Assembly (NCBI RefSeq): GCF_905220415.1
Contig: NC_059545.1
Coordinates: 3,358,001 to 3,422,000, forward strand
Length of the DNA: 64,000 bases
Source: Colias croceus
Taxonomy: Eukaryota > Arthropoda > Insecta > Lepidoptera > Pieridae
Reading direction: 5' to 3'
The position numbers and the translations under genes were made by a program. This document shows positions 48,395 to 60,300 of the stretch, one piece after another; within the stretch, counting starts at the first letter, position 1, and the number at the start of each line of letters is the position of its first letter. The notes under the pieces were generated by a model that made no database searches, was not told where the DNA came from, and worked only from the letters and a program-made list of their open reading frames with translations.

Positions 48395-51300
48395 ATGGAA
48401 GAAGAAAGTAAGTGTTATTGACAAATACACACTCCCATGTAAGTTCTCAATTTCATTCATATAATCGTTTATTTTGTTGTAGAACTAATCCGAAAGAAGA
48501 AGAAAGCTTTGAATGGAAGCAACAGGCGTGCATTCGCAGAAGCTTGCAATGATCTTGCGACATATTATTATAAGAACACAAGATATGGAGATGCTTTGGA
48601 AGAATACAAGAATGAAGCATCAGTTTGCAAGGAGTTGGGGCTACGCATGGAATGGGGCACTTGTAACAGGATGATAGGCGAGATGTACATGTTACTAGCG
48701 GAATTTAGTAAGGCCCTTAAATATGAGGAGCGACACTTGGGTAATATTTAGTTTCTAAATAGTCTCTATAAAATGATATGTTTTTCAATAATATATGACA
48801 TCCTTTACATACATTTTTGTAAGTTCAAAATTATGCGTTTGATTGTTTTATCAAAATATTTTAACTAAGTTAATTCGGTATTTCTTTAGAAATTTGCGGC
48901 ACGAATTAAGGGGGGGTAGGGGAGGGAAAGGGTGGGGGGAGGTAAGGGGAGACCCCCTGTGAAGTGGGGGGGTGCGGAAACCCCCCCTTCTATTTTTTTT
49001 TGAATTTATATTTATACTAGCTTACCGCTCGTGGCTTCGCCCGCTTTGTCTAAAACCTAATAAATTATATACTAAAACCTTCCTCTTGAATCACTCTATC
49101 TATTAAAAAAAACCGCATCATAATCTGTTGCATAGTTTTAAAGATTTAAGCATACAAAGGGACATAGGCAAATAGGGACAGAAAAAGCGACTTTGTTTTG
49201 TACTATGTAGTGAAATGTAGTTAGAAATATACTGAATATTATGGGCTTTCTTGACTGCTCCGGCGCTGCAGAACGTGGCGCTTGCCCCCGTGTACCTCGT
49301 TGCAGGCAGGAGTCTTCACTCGCCTTCGTAGCTTCGGCTTTTTGGTCGCCTTTGGCGACCAGCCTCAGCCACTCCGGCTCGCTTGACTCTGCCTGCTCCT
49401 CAGCACACGCGGGCGCCACGCTCCTCCGCGCCTCCGAATTTTTTAATACACTCTAGTGTATGACAGACAAGTACCACGTGGAGTCGGGGTGGACAGATTC
49501 GGTTCTGTTACTAACAATTTGTGTGCAATGTACATACAATAAAAAAAACATTTTTTTAATAATTATACATGTTTGATACAATTTACAAGGGCAATGAATG
49601 GATCAATTTTATTTTTTTCCAATCAGCGTCTCCACATATTATATTCTTTAATAATATCATCTAAGTTTGGGTGGTTATAGTTTAAAAAATCTCTATACAA
49701 CACGCCACTGGGACTCAATTCTTTGAGTATGAGTCCCATCAGGGGCAACAAATGGGTTGTCTGGGTCTGAGTGATTAACTTTTTTGAAAACATACCCATG
49801 TTGCCCCAATCATATACTACTCGCCAATAATCCGTATGAATTGTTGTCCCACAGCAACATGCTTTTGAATGAACTATGAAGGAACTATGGTTTTTAATGT
49901 ACATTTTGACATTTGTTATCTCTTTCAAACACAATTCTTGTACCTAGGTAGTTTTGTCAATGCAACTCAAACAATTTTGAACATAACCTCAAAAATTAAA
50001 ATTAAGATTTCTCTGTAATTACAAGTTTCCGCACGAAAAGCCGCTAATGTAGGTTTCGGGGCATTATTATCGATCGAAAAAAATTAAAATCACGCCGAAA
50101 TTCGTGCCGCAAGTTTCTAAAGCCAACCCTATTAATTCAATAGTATTTAATACCAGTACCAGTCTACTTACTTTTATTTACAGCTTAAATAGGTAAATAA
50201 ACAGTTATATACAAAATTACTACTGGTTTTAATAAATAATCCTCATTGATTATTTTTTCTAAACACATTTTAACAATAATACAAACTTAATCGTAGTTTA
50301 GCATGTTTTTATCAACATATTTGTATAAAATAACTTTTTACAATACTTTCAGCTGTAGCAAAGGAACTAAATAACTTGGTAGAGGAGCAAAGAGCAATGG
50401 CAACTTTAGGAAGGATATATCTCCTACAAGGACAAAGTTCTACTGATAATGATGAATCTAAAACCTCATTAGTGGCTGCAGAGAAAGCTTTTATGAAAGG
50501 CCTTGTGTTGTGTGAGAAGTAAGTAGAGCTCATAAATATAATTATAGTTACCTATTGTTCTCTTACTAAAAATATGTATACAGTAGAACTCCAATTATCC
50601 GAATTAATGAGGACCGGGACCCATTTGGATAATCACATTTAAAAAAAAATTGCCATTGGAGAGAATAAAAGCTATGTTTTGATATGGCATTATTTTTTTA
50701 TTGAATTAAATGAAAGAAACATGAAATTTTCACATGTTTTAAACATAAATAAAATGTACTTATGTACAAGTTTAGAAATAAAAATAATTGTTTTTTAAAC
50801 ATCTCCATCAATGTAAGCTGTTTTGTGGTCTTCAACCGCTTTCGACAATTTTTTTGTGATTCGGATAATCGGCGATTCGGATAGTCGGAGTTCGGATAAT
50901 TGGAGTTCTACTGTACTTTAAACTTAAAATGTCCTTTCTGAAGTTTCTATCAGGAGTAAGCATTGAAATATGAGTGTGCATACTTAAAATAATATAAATG
51001 ATCTAATTCTGTGAATGTGAGGGTTATTCATGTGTTAATTAATATGTTTACTATAACTAAAGATTATTGCATTGAATTCTCAATATTATAATTGGCTTAA
51101 ATGTGTTTCTAGGCTCAACGGTAAAATAAATAAATCAGAACTAATGGATATGAGAGCTCGACTATTACTCAACATTGGAGTTGTTCAAGAGCACCTTGGT
51201 CATTTGGACAAGGCAATAGATTGCATCAACAAAGCCATAACTATATGTTCTAATCAGGATTTGTATGAAGTTCTACATAATTGTTATACAACGCAAGCTT

Positions 51301-54300
51301 TAATGTATAGTAATAAGATGAAGGACTATGCTAGGGCTTTGAGCTGCCTGAATAAAGCTTTGGAGGTTGGGAGCAGGCTTGATGATAAGGTGAAGTATAC
51401 TCATTAATCAGCTAATGTATCGAACAGTGTAAAATGTGTTACCTAACATTTATTCTATACTAATAAATATAGAAAATATATTTTTAAACAAAATTCAAAT
51501 AAGTACTGTGTAATTGATATGGGCTTCTCCTTATTTCTTGAAAAGTTAAGAATTTTATGTAAAAATTGTCATTAACGTAAACTGTTTCAAGTCAAATTTC
51601 CAATATCAATAAAAGGTTTAAAACATTTTAATCTCCTTAGATATGTCGTTTTTTTATTTTACACTAGATTTCCGCCCGCGGCTTCGCCCGCGTTTGCAAA
51701 GGAAAACCCGCATAGTTCCCGTTCCCGTGGGATTTCCGGGATAAAAACTATCCTATGTGTTAATCCAAGTTACCCTCTATATGTGTGCTAAATTTCATTG
51801 TAATCGGTTCAGTAGTTTTTACGTGAAAGAGTAACAAACATCCATACAAACTTTCGCATTTATAATATTACTAGCAGTCCGCCCCGGTTTCGCCCGTGGT
51901 ACATATTTACGTTTTCTTTCTACATAAGAACCATCCTCATACTTTAAGGAATATAATAAAAAAAGAATTAACGAAATCGGTTCAGCCGTTCTCAAGTTAT
52001 GCGCTTGTTATGCCAACACATTTTGGGATTCATTTTTATTTTTAATAGATAAGTTTTACATTAAGTAAACTGATTTCTCGTAAAATTTAATTTATCTATA
52101 ACATGTTTAACTAGAAATCTTTTTATAGGTGCTAAAAACATGTGAAACATTATCGTCAAAAGCGGACATTTTGTGCAAGATGTCTGATTACCAGAGTGCC
52201 AAACAAGTGTTGTACAAAGCATGGAAGTTAAAAACACCAGATGAAGAAGAAAGAGAAAATATTGAAGCTAATTTAAGAGTTGGTATGTAGTACACTTGAA
52301 AAAATGAAATTATAATTTTATATGCAGTTAACCTTCTGATATATTACAGTTGTAGCGACAGCTCGCTCTGAATCGCGCAAGTGAAATGTTTTCGCTACAG
52401 AGCATATATACAACTTACCGACATCATTCATCGTCAAGCAGACTGGTCGAGGATTCTCCCGTTTTCGATGGAGGAATTCCACCTTTCTTCCTCCACACAA
52501 GCCAAAATTCGATTTTGTGCCAAGTTCAAAAATACAGTAACTTGAACTGTATTTATTCTGCTGTTGTTTCTTGTTGTGGATGTGGATTTTAGTACATTTT
52601 CAATAAATATATTTTTAATCTTTCATGATATGACAAAACATTATTTAAAGTTTTTAAAGTGAAACTTTTATTACATCGTTTCAAACTTTTTGGTCTGTGT
52701 AGCGCATGTCGCGTGACGCACGATACGTACGATAATTATCGTACAAATACGATAATTTTTAGATAAATGTCTATAGTGTGAAAAAAAGTTTCACTTTTAC
52801 CGTGGTTTCATAAAACCACACAACATTTTTTTAAATATACTTATATTTTATTTCATTTCCGTTGTACTTCATCTGTTTATTTCATTCTACAGTTGCGGCA
52901 ATGTGCTACACGGAAGATTTAATCATATCTACTGACCCATCAGACCATAGTTCCTTCAAGAAACTATACGAGAAGCTCGGCGATGGAGCTTGTCATTTGA
53001 AGAACTATGCTGGGGCTGTGGAATATTACCTGAAGATGTTGGACCATGCGGAATTAGCTGGTGACTGTGGGAAGACGTTGATTCCTATTTACGTGAGGTA
53101 AAACTATTTGAACATAAAATATTTTAATTGTGTAAAATATATATTTTTTTTACAAACACTTTTTAATTGTAAAATGTTGTGTCTGTTATTTTAAGTCAGT
53201 TTATTAACATTTTGTTTCTGCGAAATTAAAAGTTTGAAAAAAAAATGTAATTAAATCTGGGAATTAGTGAAATAGACCACAGGTTTTTTTTTATAAAAAA
53301 ATATTCTGTCTATGTCTTAAGGGTTGGGTGAAATGGGTGAAATTATTAATGCTCGCTATGGCCCAGAGAAATTACCAACGTCTACTTTCTTTGTGTGTGT
53401 CGAACAAAGTATTAATAATCGTGAAATTAAGAATATTCAATATATCTACAACCAAAAAGTTAAGATAGAAGATCCACGTAAATCTAACTCCATTGCGCAA
53501 TGCCAGAGATGCCAACAATATGGACACTCCAAAAATAATTGTATGCGTCCGTACAGATGCGTCAAATGTGGTGAAGGACACAAAACCTCAGAATGTATGA
53601 AGAAAGACAGATCAACACCGGCTAAGTGCGCCTTATGTTCTTGTAATCACCCAGCCAACTACAAAGGATGTGTAGTATATAAAGAGATTCTAGCACGCCG
53701 TAATAAATCCCGCACCACAAGCACCAACAATAACATTGGTACAGCTCCTCCCACTGTTAGCCCCAATAATGTGCCAACCCCAAGCGAAACGCATCAGAGA
53801 ACTTATGCTGCAGTCGTTTCTGGAGAAAGGTATAATAGTAATCAAGAGCTTAGGCAGGACGCCCAGGAACAAAACAATAAGTTAGAACATATCCTAATAA
53901 AACAAAGTGAAAAGCTAGATATTCTCATTCAACAAATAGGCTCCTTGGTGAGTCTCATCTCTACCCTTATATCAAAAATTACAAAATGACTTCTCTTATC
54001 ATAGCTGCCTGGAACATCAATGGCATTGCTCCCAACACAAATGAACTTGAAACATTCCTTAAAGAAAACAAGATTGACGTCTGTCTTATCTCAGAGTCAC
54101 ATACAACAGAAAGAAGTCAAATATGCATACCTGGCTTTTGTGTTTATTTTACTTCTCATCCAGATGGCGTTTCACATGGTGGCTCTGCAGTTGTTGTAAA
54201 AAATAATGTAAAGCATTGGCTTCTGGAACCTTTCCCTGCAAAACACCTTCAGGCTACAACTGTAAGAGTAGAAGACCGTCTCGGCGCTATTAATATCTCT

Positions 54301-57300
54301 GCTGTCTACTGTCCGCCTAAACATAGAATTAGTGATGATATGTTCACTTCGTATTTTCGCACTCTTGGTAAAAGGTTTATATCAGGAGGGGACTGGAATG
54401 CGAAACACACACATTGGGGCTCTAGGCTAACGTTAACCAGGGGACGCGAACTTAAAAAATCTGTAGACATGAATTATCTAACAACATTGTCAACAGGAGA
54501 ACCCACGTACTGGCCCACGGACAGTAACAAAATTCCGGATCTTCTCGACTTCTTTATCATAAAAAATATTTGTCCAAAATACACTCAAATCGAATCCAGT
54601 CTTGACGGATCTTCAGACCACACTCCAATCATATTACGACTCAGCATAGGTATTATTAGTTCCACTCCAAATAACGACACGCTTTACAATTATAAAACTA
54701 ATTGGGTGAACTTTAGAGAATACCTTGACGAAAATATCACACTAAAACTTCAAATGAAGTCGGCAGATGAAGTGGATAATGCTTGTCTTTATATTACAAA
54801 CCTCATTCAAGTGGCTTCATGGATAAGTACTCCTGAACTAAAACACAAAGCATATAATACTCCTACTCCTATTGAAATTCGTGAAAAAATTGCTGAGAAG
54901 AGACGACTCCGGAGAGTTTGGCAGATATCTAGAAATAGAACAGACAAAAGTCGCTTGAATCGTGCTATCAAGGACCTTAAAAATCTTCTAAAAGAAGCCA
55001 GAGATAATTCTATAAGAAGCAATCTCGAAAGGATGTCTCCTGATGCTCATGGAGTCCACTCGCTTTGGAAAGCAACTAAAAACATTCCACAACCACAGAA
55101 TTGTTCTCCACCTATTAGATCAAACGACTCGTGGGCGCGCACTGATCAAGAGAAAGCTGATGTCTTCGCAAGCTACCTAGCTAACATCTTTAAACCAAAT
55201 GAACCTAATACACCCGAGGATCCTGAAATAGACACCATCCTTAAGCAAGACATTCAACTTTGTCCACCCCTGCGCCTAACAACGCCACGCGAATTATCTA
55301 GACTTATTTCCTTAATGGACTCCAAAAAAGCTCCAGGCTTCGATTTGATTAACGCTAAGATCCTTAAAGAACTCCCACGAAAAGCAATCGTTTTCCTCAC
55401 TATTCTTATAAATAGTTCACTTAAATTATCGTATGTTCCTGCCCTTTGGAAAATCTCGCAAATTGTAATGGTTCCCAAACCTGGGAAACCAGCTAATGAA
55501 GCACAATCTTACCGTCCTATCAGCCTTACCCCGATCTTATCCAAGCTATGGGAAAGAGTAGTCCTGCATAGATTGAAAACCCAACTACAGCAAGATCAGT
55601 TGATTCCAGACCATCAATACGGATTCCGAGACCAGCACTCCACGGTAGAACAGGTTCATCGCGTTTACCAAATTATTAGGGAATGTCTAGAAAATAAGGA
55701 ATACTGTTCGGCCGCCTTCCTCGATGTCCAGCAAGCTTTTGATCGAGTGTGGCACAGGGGTCTACTTTGCAAGATCAAACAGTTTTTACCTCACTCCTAT
55801 TACTTACTCCTTGAATCTTACCTCAGCGAAAGGATGTTCCAGGTTAAGGTTCATGATGCCAGATCACAACTCTTTGCTTGCTTAGCTGGAGTCCCTCAGG
55901 GATCTGTACTAGGCCCGGTCTTGTACAATATATTCACCAGCGACCTTCCCCATCACCCAGGGGTATCTATAGCAACATTTGCCGATGATGCCGCATTTCT
56001 AGTATGCAATCCAGATCGCGAGAAAGCTAGCTATACTCTACAAAATCAGCTAAATAAAACCCAAGATTGGCTAGATAAGTGGCGCATAAGAGCAAGTGCG
56101 CCTAAATCACATCATATTACATTTGCACTTAGACATGGTCTCTGCCCGCCTGTCCATTTGGGCCAAGAAACTCTGCCACACTCTTCTTGCGTGAAGTACC
56201 TCGGCTTCTACTTGGATCGTAGGCTCACCTGGAAAGATCATATAAAAAAGAAGAGGGCAGAAGTTAATTTCCGCTTCAAAAACTTACTTTGGCTCTTGGG
56301 TAGACAATCCACTCTTTCTCTAAGTAATAAACTTAGAGTGTACTGCGCAGTAATAAAACCTATCTGGACATATGGTATTCAACTCTGGGCCTCCGCTAGC
56401 GAATCCAACCTAATGTGCATGCAAAGGGTGCAAAACAACATCTTAAGAGTGCTCACAGCAGCACCATGGTACACTCGCAACTCTGAAATTCATGAGTATT
56501 TAGAAATGCCTACAATTAAGGATGAAGCTAAAAAATATCTCAAAAAGCACACACAAAAACTTAGAATGCATCCAAATCCCCTCTCACAGCAATTGCTTAA
56601 ACTAAAACCCATGAAACGCCTGAAAAGAGCTAATATTGATGTCGAGCTACATTAGCAAGGGGGATTAGGGCACTGGCTCTTAATTCTTCAACCGCCAATT
56701 TATTCTGATCCAAAGTATCTGCTCATAGTCAATTGACTGATCGCAGATGATTATAATTAAAAAAAAATGTCTTAAGTGTTATGCTAATATGCAAAATACA
56801 TTTTCTTTCAAATAAATCTAAAATCTTTTTCAACAGTTAAACAGTAGTGATAAAATAATATTTTTTTGCAGTTTGTATCAAACTTACAAAGACATGGCTT
56901 GTTACAATGAAGCGTTGCAATACTACTACAAGGAATATGAGTTAATTAAGGATATTCCGAAAGAGGCATTTACCACACTCTATAATATAGCTGAAGTGTC
57001 ATACCTTGCTAAGAAACCTTATGACCAAGTGGAGAAAGCATGCCTTAATGCAAGAGATGCTGTAAGTAACATTTTCTTATGATTATTGTAAAATAAATAG
57101 TAGATTTTATTTTTTATATCTGCCTTCATTTTTATGCAAAAATGAAACAACCATATTTCCAATTCATCAAATACATATCTCAAATATGGTTGTTTCACTT
57201 AATAAAGTTCCAAAATGGTTAATTGTATACTTAGTGCACGCAATACGCACCTCATACACAAATAAGACAAATGCTTGCATCTTGTGTTGAAACAATCAAA

Positions 57301-60300
57301 ACTGTGTTCACGGAGCGGCAACGTCGCGTCGCTCGACGAACGTATGAAAAGCGTTTTTGGCGACGTTGCCACACCGCAAACCGCATGGCATGTGTTTTGC
57401 AATGGTACATTTAATCGTATTACGTAGACAAAAGAACTAAATTGATTTTTGTTTTTGCTGCTATATCAACAATGGTAAGATATAATATCATTAACAAATT
57501 TCCAGTAAACATGACTAATAACCAAATTAAAATCCAATTTGCATTATTTTCTTAATGTATTATTTATTTGATTTGAAAGCATATCACAAGGCATTTTATT
57601 TCAATTCAGGCTAGGGAATGGAACAAAAGGAAGTACGAAATACGGATTCTCAAAAATCTGCTCAAATATCAAGAAGAATATGGTGAAATTGATAAAACTG
57701 AAGACACAAAGAGTGAATTGAGAGCTCTAGGTTGTGATAGTTTGGACAATTTGGATGTTTCGGAGGATGAAATGAGTTCAGCGGGAGGGGATGAGGATAC
57801 AACGCATATTGGGGATGATATCTGCTTAGAAGATTTGACTGGTGAGTTGAGTATTTTATAAAATTCTTTCAGTTTCTGTTTATTTATTTAATAGCTTATA
57901 CGAGCATAACATCTTTCCACCCATGGATGAACCGGCGGTTTTATTTCTATACTATATGAGTTATGTATTATTTGGGTACATAAGCTACATCACTGCTCAG
58001 TATTATAAAAATCTGTTCAGTAATATTTATGTGGAAGATGAACTAACAAACATATTACATACATCCATTATTTGTCAAATTAATACGTATTCATAATTTA
58101 TTCGTATTCATATCGTCTTGTTATAAATTTATAAGATTATATCCCTTGTTATTATTACAAGCATTTTCAATATTTTATCTTATGAAAAGTTTATGTTGCT
58201 GTACTGGGTGATTTTTCATATAAATAATTGTTTTATTAGATTTATCGGATACAAACGAAGAAGATGTAACAGAGACGAAACGAGAGACGCGTCGACGAGG
58301 CAAGGGATATACAATCAAGAAAAATATGAAGGGAGAAACTCAGTTGCATGTGGTAAGTTTTTTAGTGTTTAAATCCATATTTTTATATTATAAATGCGAA
58401 AGTTACTCTGTCTGTCTGTCTGTTAATCAATCACGCCTAAGCTACTGAACCAATTTGCATGAAATTTGGTCTAGAGATATTTTGATACCCGAGAAAGGAC
58501 ATAGTCTACTTTTTACTGCGAAATATGTACCACGGGCGAAGCCGGGGCGGACCGCTAGTAATACAATAATTATAAATTTAATGATTTGAATGCTATAAAA
58601 ACCAAAAAAATATAAATTCAATACAATAATTTTTAGCAGTTTTTAATTAACCGGTTACAGTCGGGGTATAGAGCAGAGAAACTTATTTTTTGAGCCATAC
58701 AAGCCCATAAAAAAATTCATAAAAATCCATCCAGTTGTTAAAGCTAAACGGTTTACATACATACTTATAGCAAAGTCATTCTTTTGAAGTGAAACAACGA
58801 GTTGAAAATAAAATTTCAAGGTCGTGACATGTCAATAGCGTCACGTCATGGAGTACATGGCTTAAATCTTGCTAAAGAAGTTTCACTTCTGATAGTTATG
58901 CTCTATATGCGGCACACAATATTTTTTTATAATTAATGTTTGCTTTACAGGCATGTATATCAGGCAACAAATTGCTTGTAGAGCGTTTAATAGCAAAAGG
59001 TCATCCAGTGAATATAAGAGATAACGCTGGTTGGTTACCGTTACATGAAGCGTGTATACACGGACATACGGATGTGGCTGATATATTGATCAGTAATGGA
59101 GCCAATGTTAACGATCGAGGCGGTTCTAATTGTGATGGTAAGTGTTTTTTTTTTTTTTTTAGCACTGGTGATTTCGTGTTGTCGTATTGTAAGATAAGTA
59201 TATGAAAAACGCGCTGGGCATATAATTTGTATTGATACAAACTCGCGTATAATTTATTAATATGAGCTATCCAATCTTAATATCAGTATGTATAAATCTC
59301 GTGTGACAATGTGTGTTTGTCCTCAATGGACTCCTAAACCACTTAGCCGATTATAATAAAATTCGCACACCATGTGCAGTTTGATCCAACTTGAGAGATA
59401 GGATAGGTTTTATCCCGGAAATCCTACGGAAAAGGGAATTATGAGGGGTTTTCTCTGAAAACGCGGGCGAAGCCGCGGGCGGAAAGCTAGTAGTAATATA
59501 ACGCGTGTTTTAAGTAAGTTCGGTATGCGTTTGTATCGATACAAACGAATAACATTGTTCATCAAATCACATGTTAAAACTAAAAATTGGTAATGTTGCC
59601 TTAAATTCATGTATAAATAAACGAGTTTTGTTTCTATGAATATTTTTTCTAAAAAAATGGTTTTTGACAGGAATAACTCCATTATATGACGCAGCGAGCA
59701 ATGGACATTTAGAAGTAGTGCAACTACTTCTTGAAAGAGGTGCAATTCCGACATTAAAAACAGACTTTGGTGAAACACCATTACAAGTGTTACAAAAATG
59801 GCGATCCGGAACTATACTGACTAAAGATGAAGAGGTTTTATATAAGAACATTTGTAACAAAGTTAATAACATCACAGACAAAACAAACGACATTTTAAAT
59901 AGGTCTAAATCAAAAACTCCTGTGAAACCAATTCAAGATAAATCACCTCCAAGTACTTCGAAAATGACGAGCAGAATAAAAGAATTAACTTCTCCGGTAT
60001 TTAAAAGACGTAATGTTATTGATGACGACAGTGATGAGGAAATAAATTTAACTCAAAATCATCAAACTGCATTTCCCTCTGACGATTCAAATTCTTCTGA
60101 AGACGACGCTAAAAAAAAAGACAATACAACAAGCGTAAATGAATACAGAAATGCCATATCTGCTCTGAGAAATAGAAGTGCTACTGATTTACCCACAGTT
60201 GATGTAAAGAAAAAGAAATCTGCTTTACTAGATCCTACTGAAGTCGATGACGACTGGCTTGACGATGATATGGGCATTTTAAATAAGAATAAAAAGAGAA

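Larger units (their letters stand above)
48885..50121. mobile_element. Inverted-repeat-bounded element in TONSL intron 2
   Basis: TTTAGAAATTTGCGGCACGA (from 48885) is the reverse complement, with one mismatch, of the sequence ending at 50121 (TCGTGCCGCAAGTTTCTAAA). The 1.24 kb between holds a G-rich block (48910-48985), an older repeat copy (49016-49212), a GC-rich patch (49241-49440) and a 103-codon minus frame (49623-49934). No clear target duplication was found, so superfamily is unresolved. It looks composite: an older transposon with later insertions. Confidence 0.5.
53322..56766 (+). mobile_element. jockey-type LINE in TONSL intron 6 (sense orientation)
   Basis: A 3445-bp insertion flanked by a perfect 10-bp target duplication ATGTCTTAAG (53312-53321 and 56767-56776) and ending in an A-rich tail. 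It is 5'-truncated within ORF1 but ORF2 is complete. It accounts for most of the 3.8 kb intron. The clean target duplication and intact ORF2 mark it as recent. Confidence 0.92.
48395..57061 (+). other. TONSL: TONSL exons 1-7: TPR array
   Basis: Residues 1-421. Exon 1 has only 13 coding bases. Helical TPR pairs are visible: ATYYYKNTRYGDALEEYKNE (exon 2), a stretch with MKGLVLCEK (3), GVVQEHLGHLDKAIDCINKA (4), MSDYQSAKQVLYKAWKLK (5), LKNYAGAVEYYLKMLDHAEL (6) and MACYNEALQYYYKEYELI (7). In the human protein this region supports protein partners including MMS22L-associated factors. Junction phases are 1, 1, 2, 0, 1, 2 and 0 after exons 1-7, which keeps the frame throughout. Confidence 0.85.
58240..59800 (+). 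other. TONSL: TONSL ankyrin histone-reader domain (exons 9, 10, start of 11)
   Basis: Three ankyrin repeats plus a partial fourth, residues about 530-640: GETQLHVACISGN, then AGWLPLHEACIHGHTDVADI, then GITPLYDAASNGHLEVVQL, then FGETPLQVL. In human TONSL this domain reads the histone H4 tail unmethylated at Lys20. Counterparts of human E530, D559, W563, H567, E568 and D604 are present (E531, D560, W564, H568, E569, D605). The Asn571 counterpart is Ile572 and the Tyr572 counterpart is His573. Confidence 0.85.

Noticed and set aside
49138..49456. Overlapping plus and minus frames in the GC-rich patch of TONSL intron 2
   Set aside because: Both arise from a GC-rich repeat; part of the minus frame runs into the short repeat at 49016-49212.
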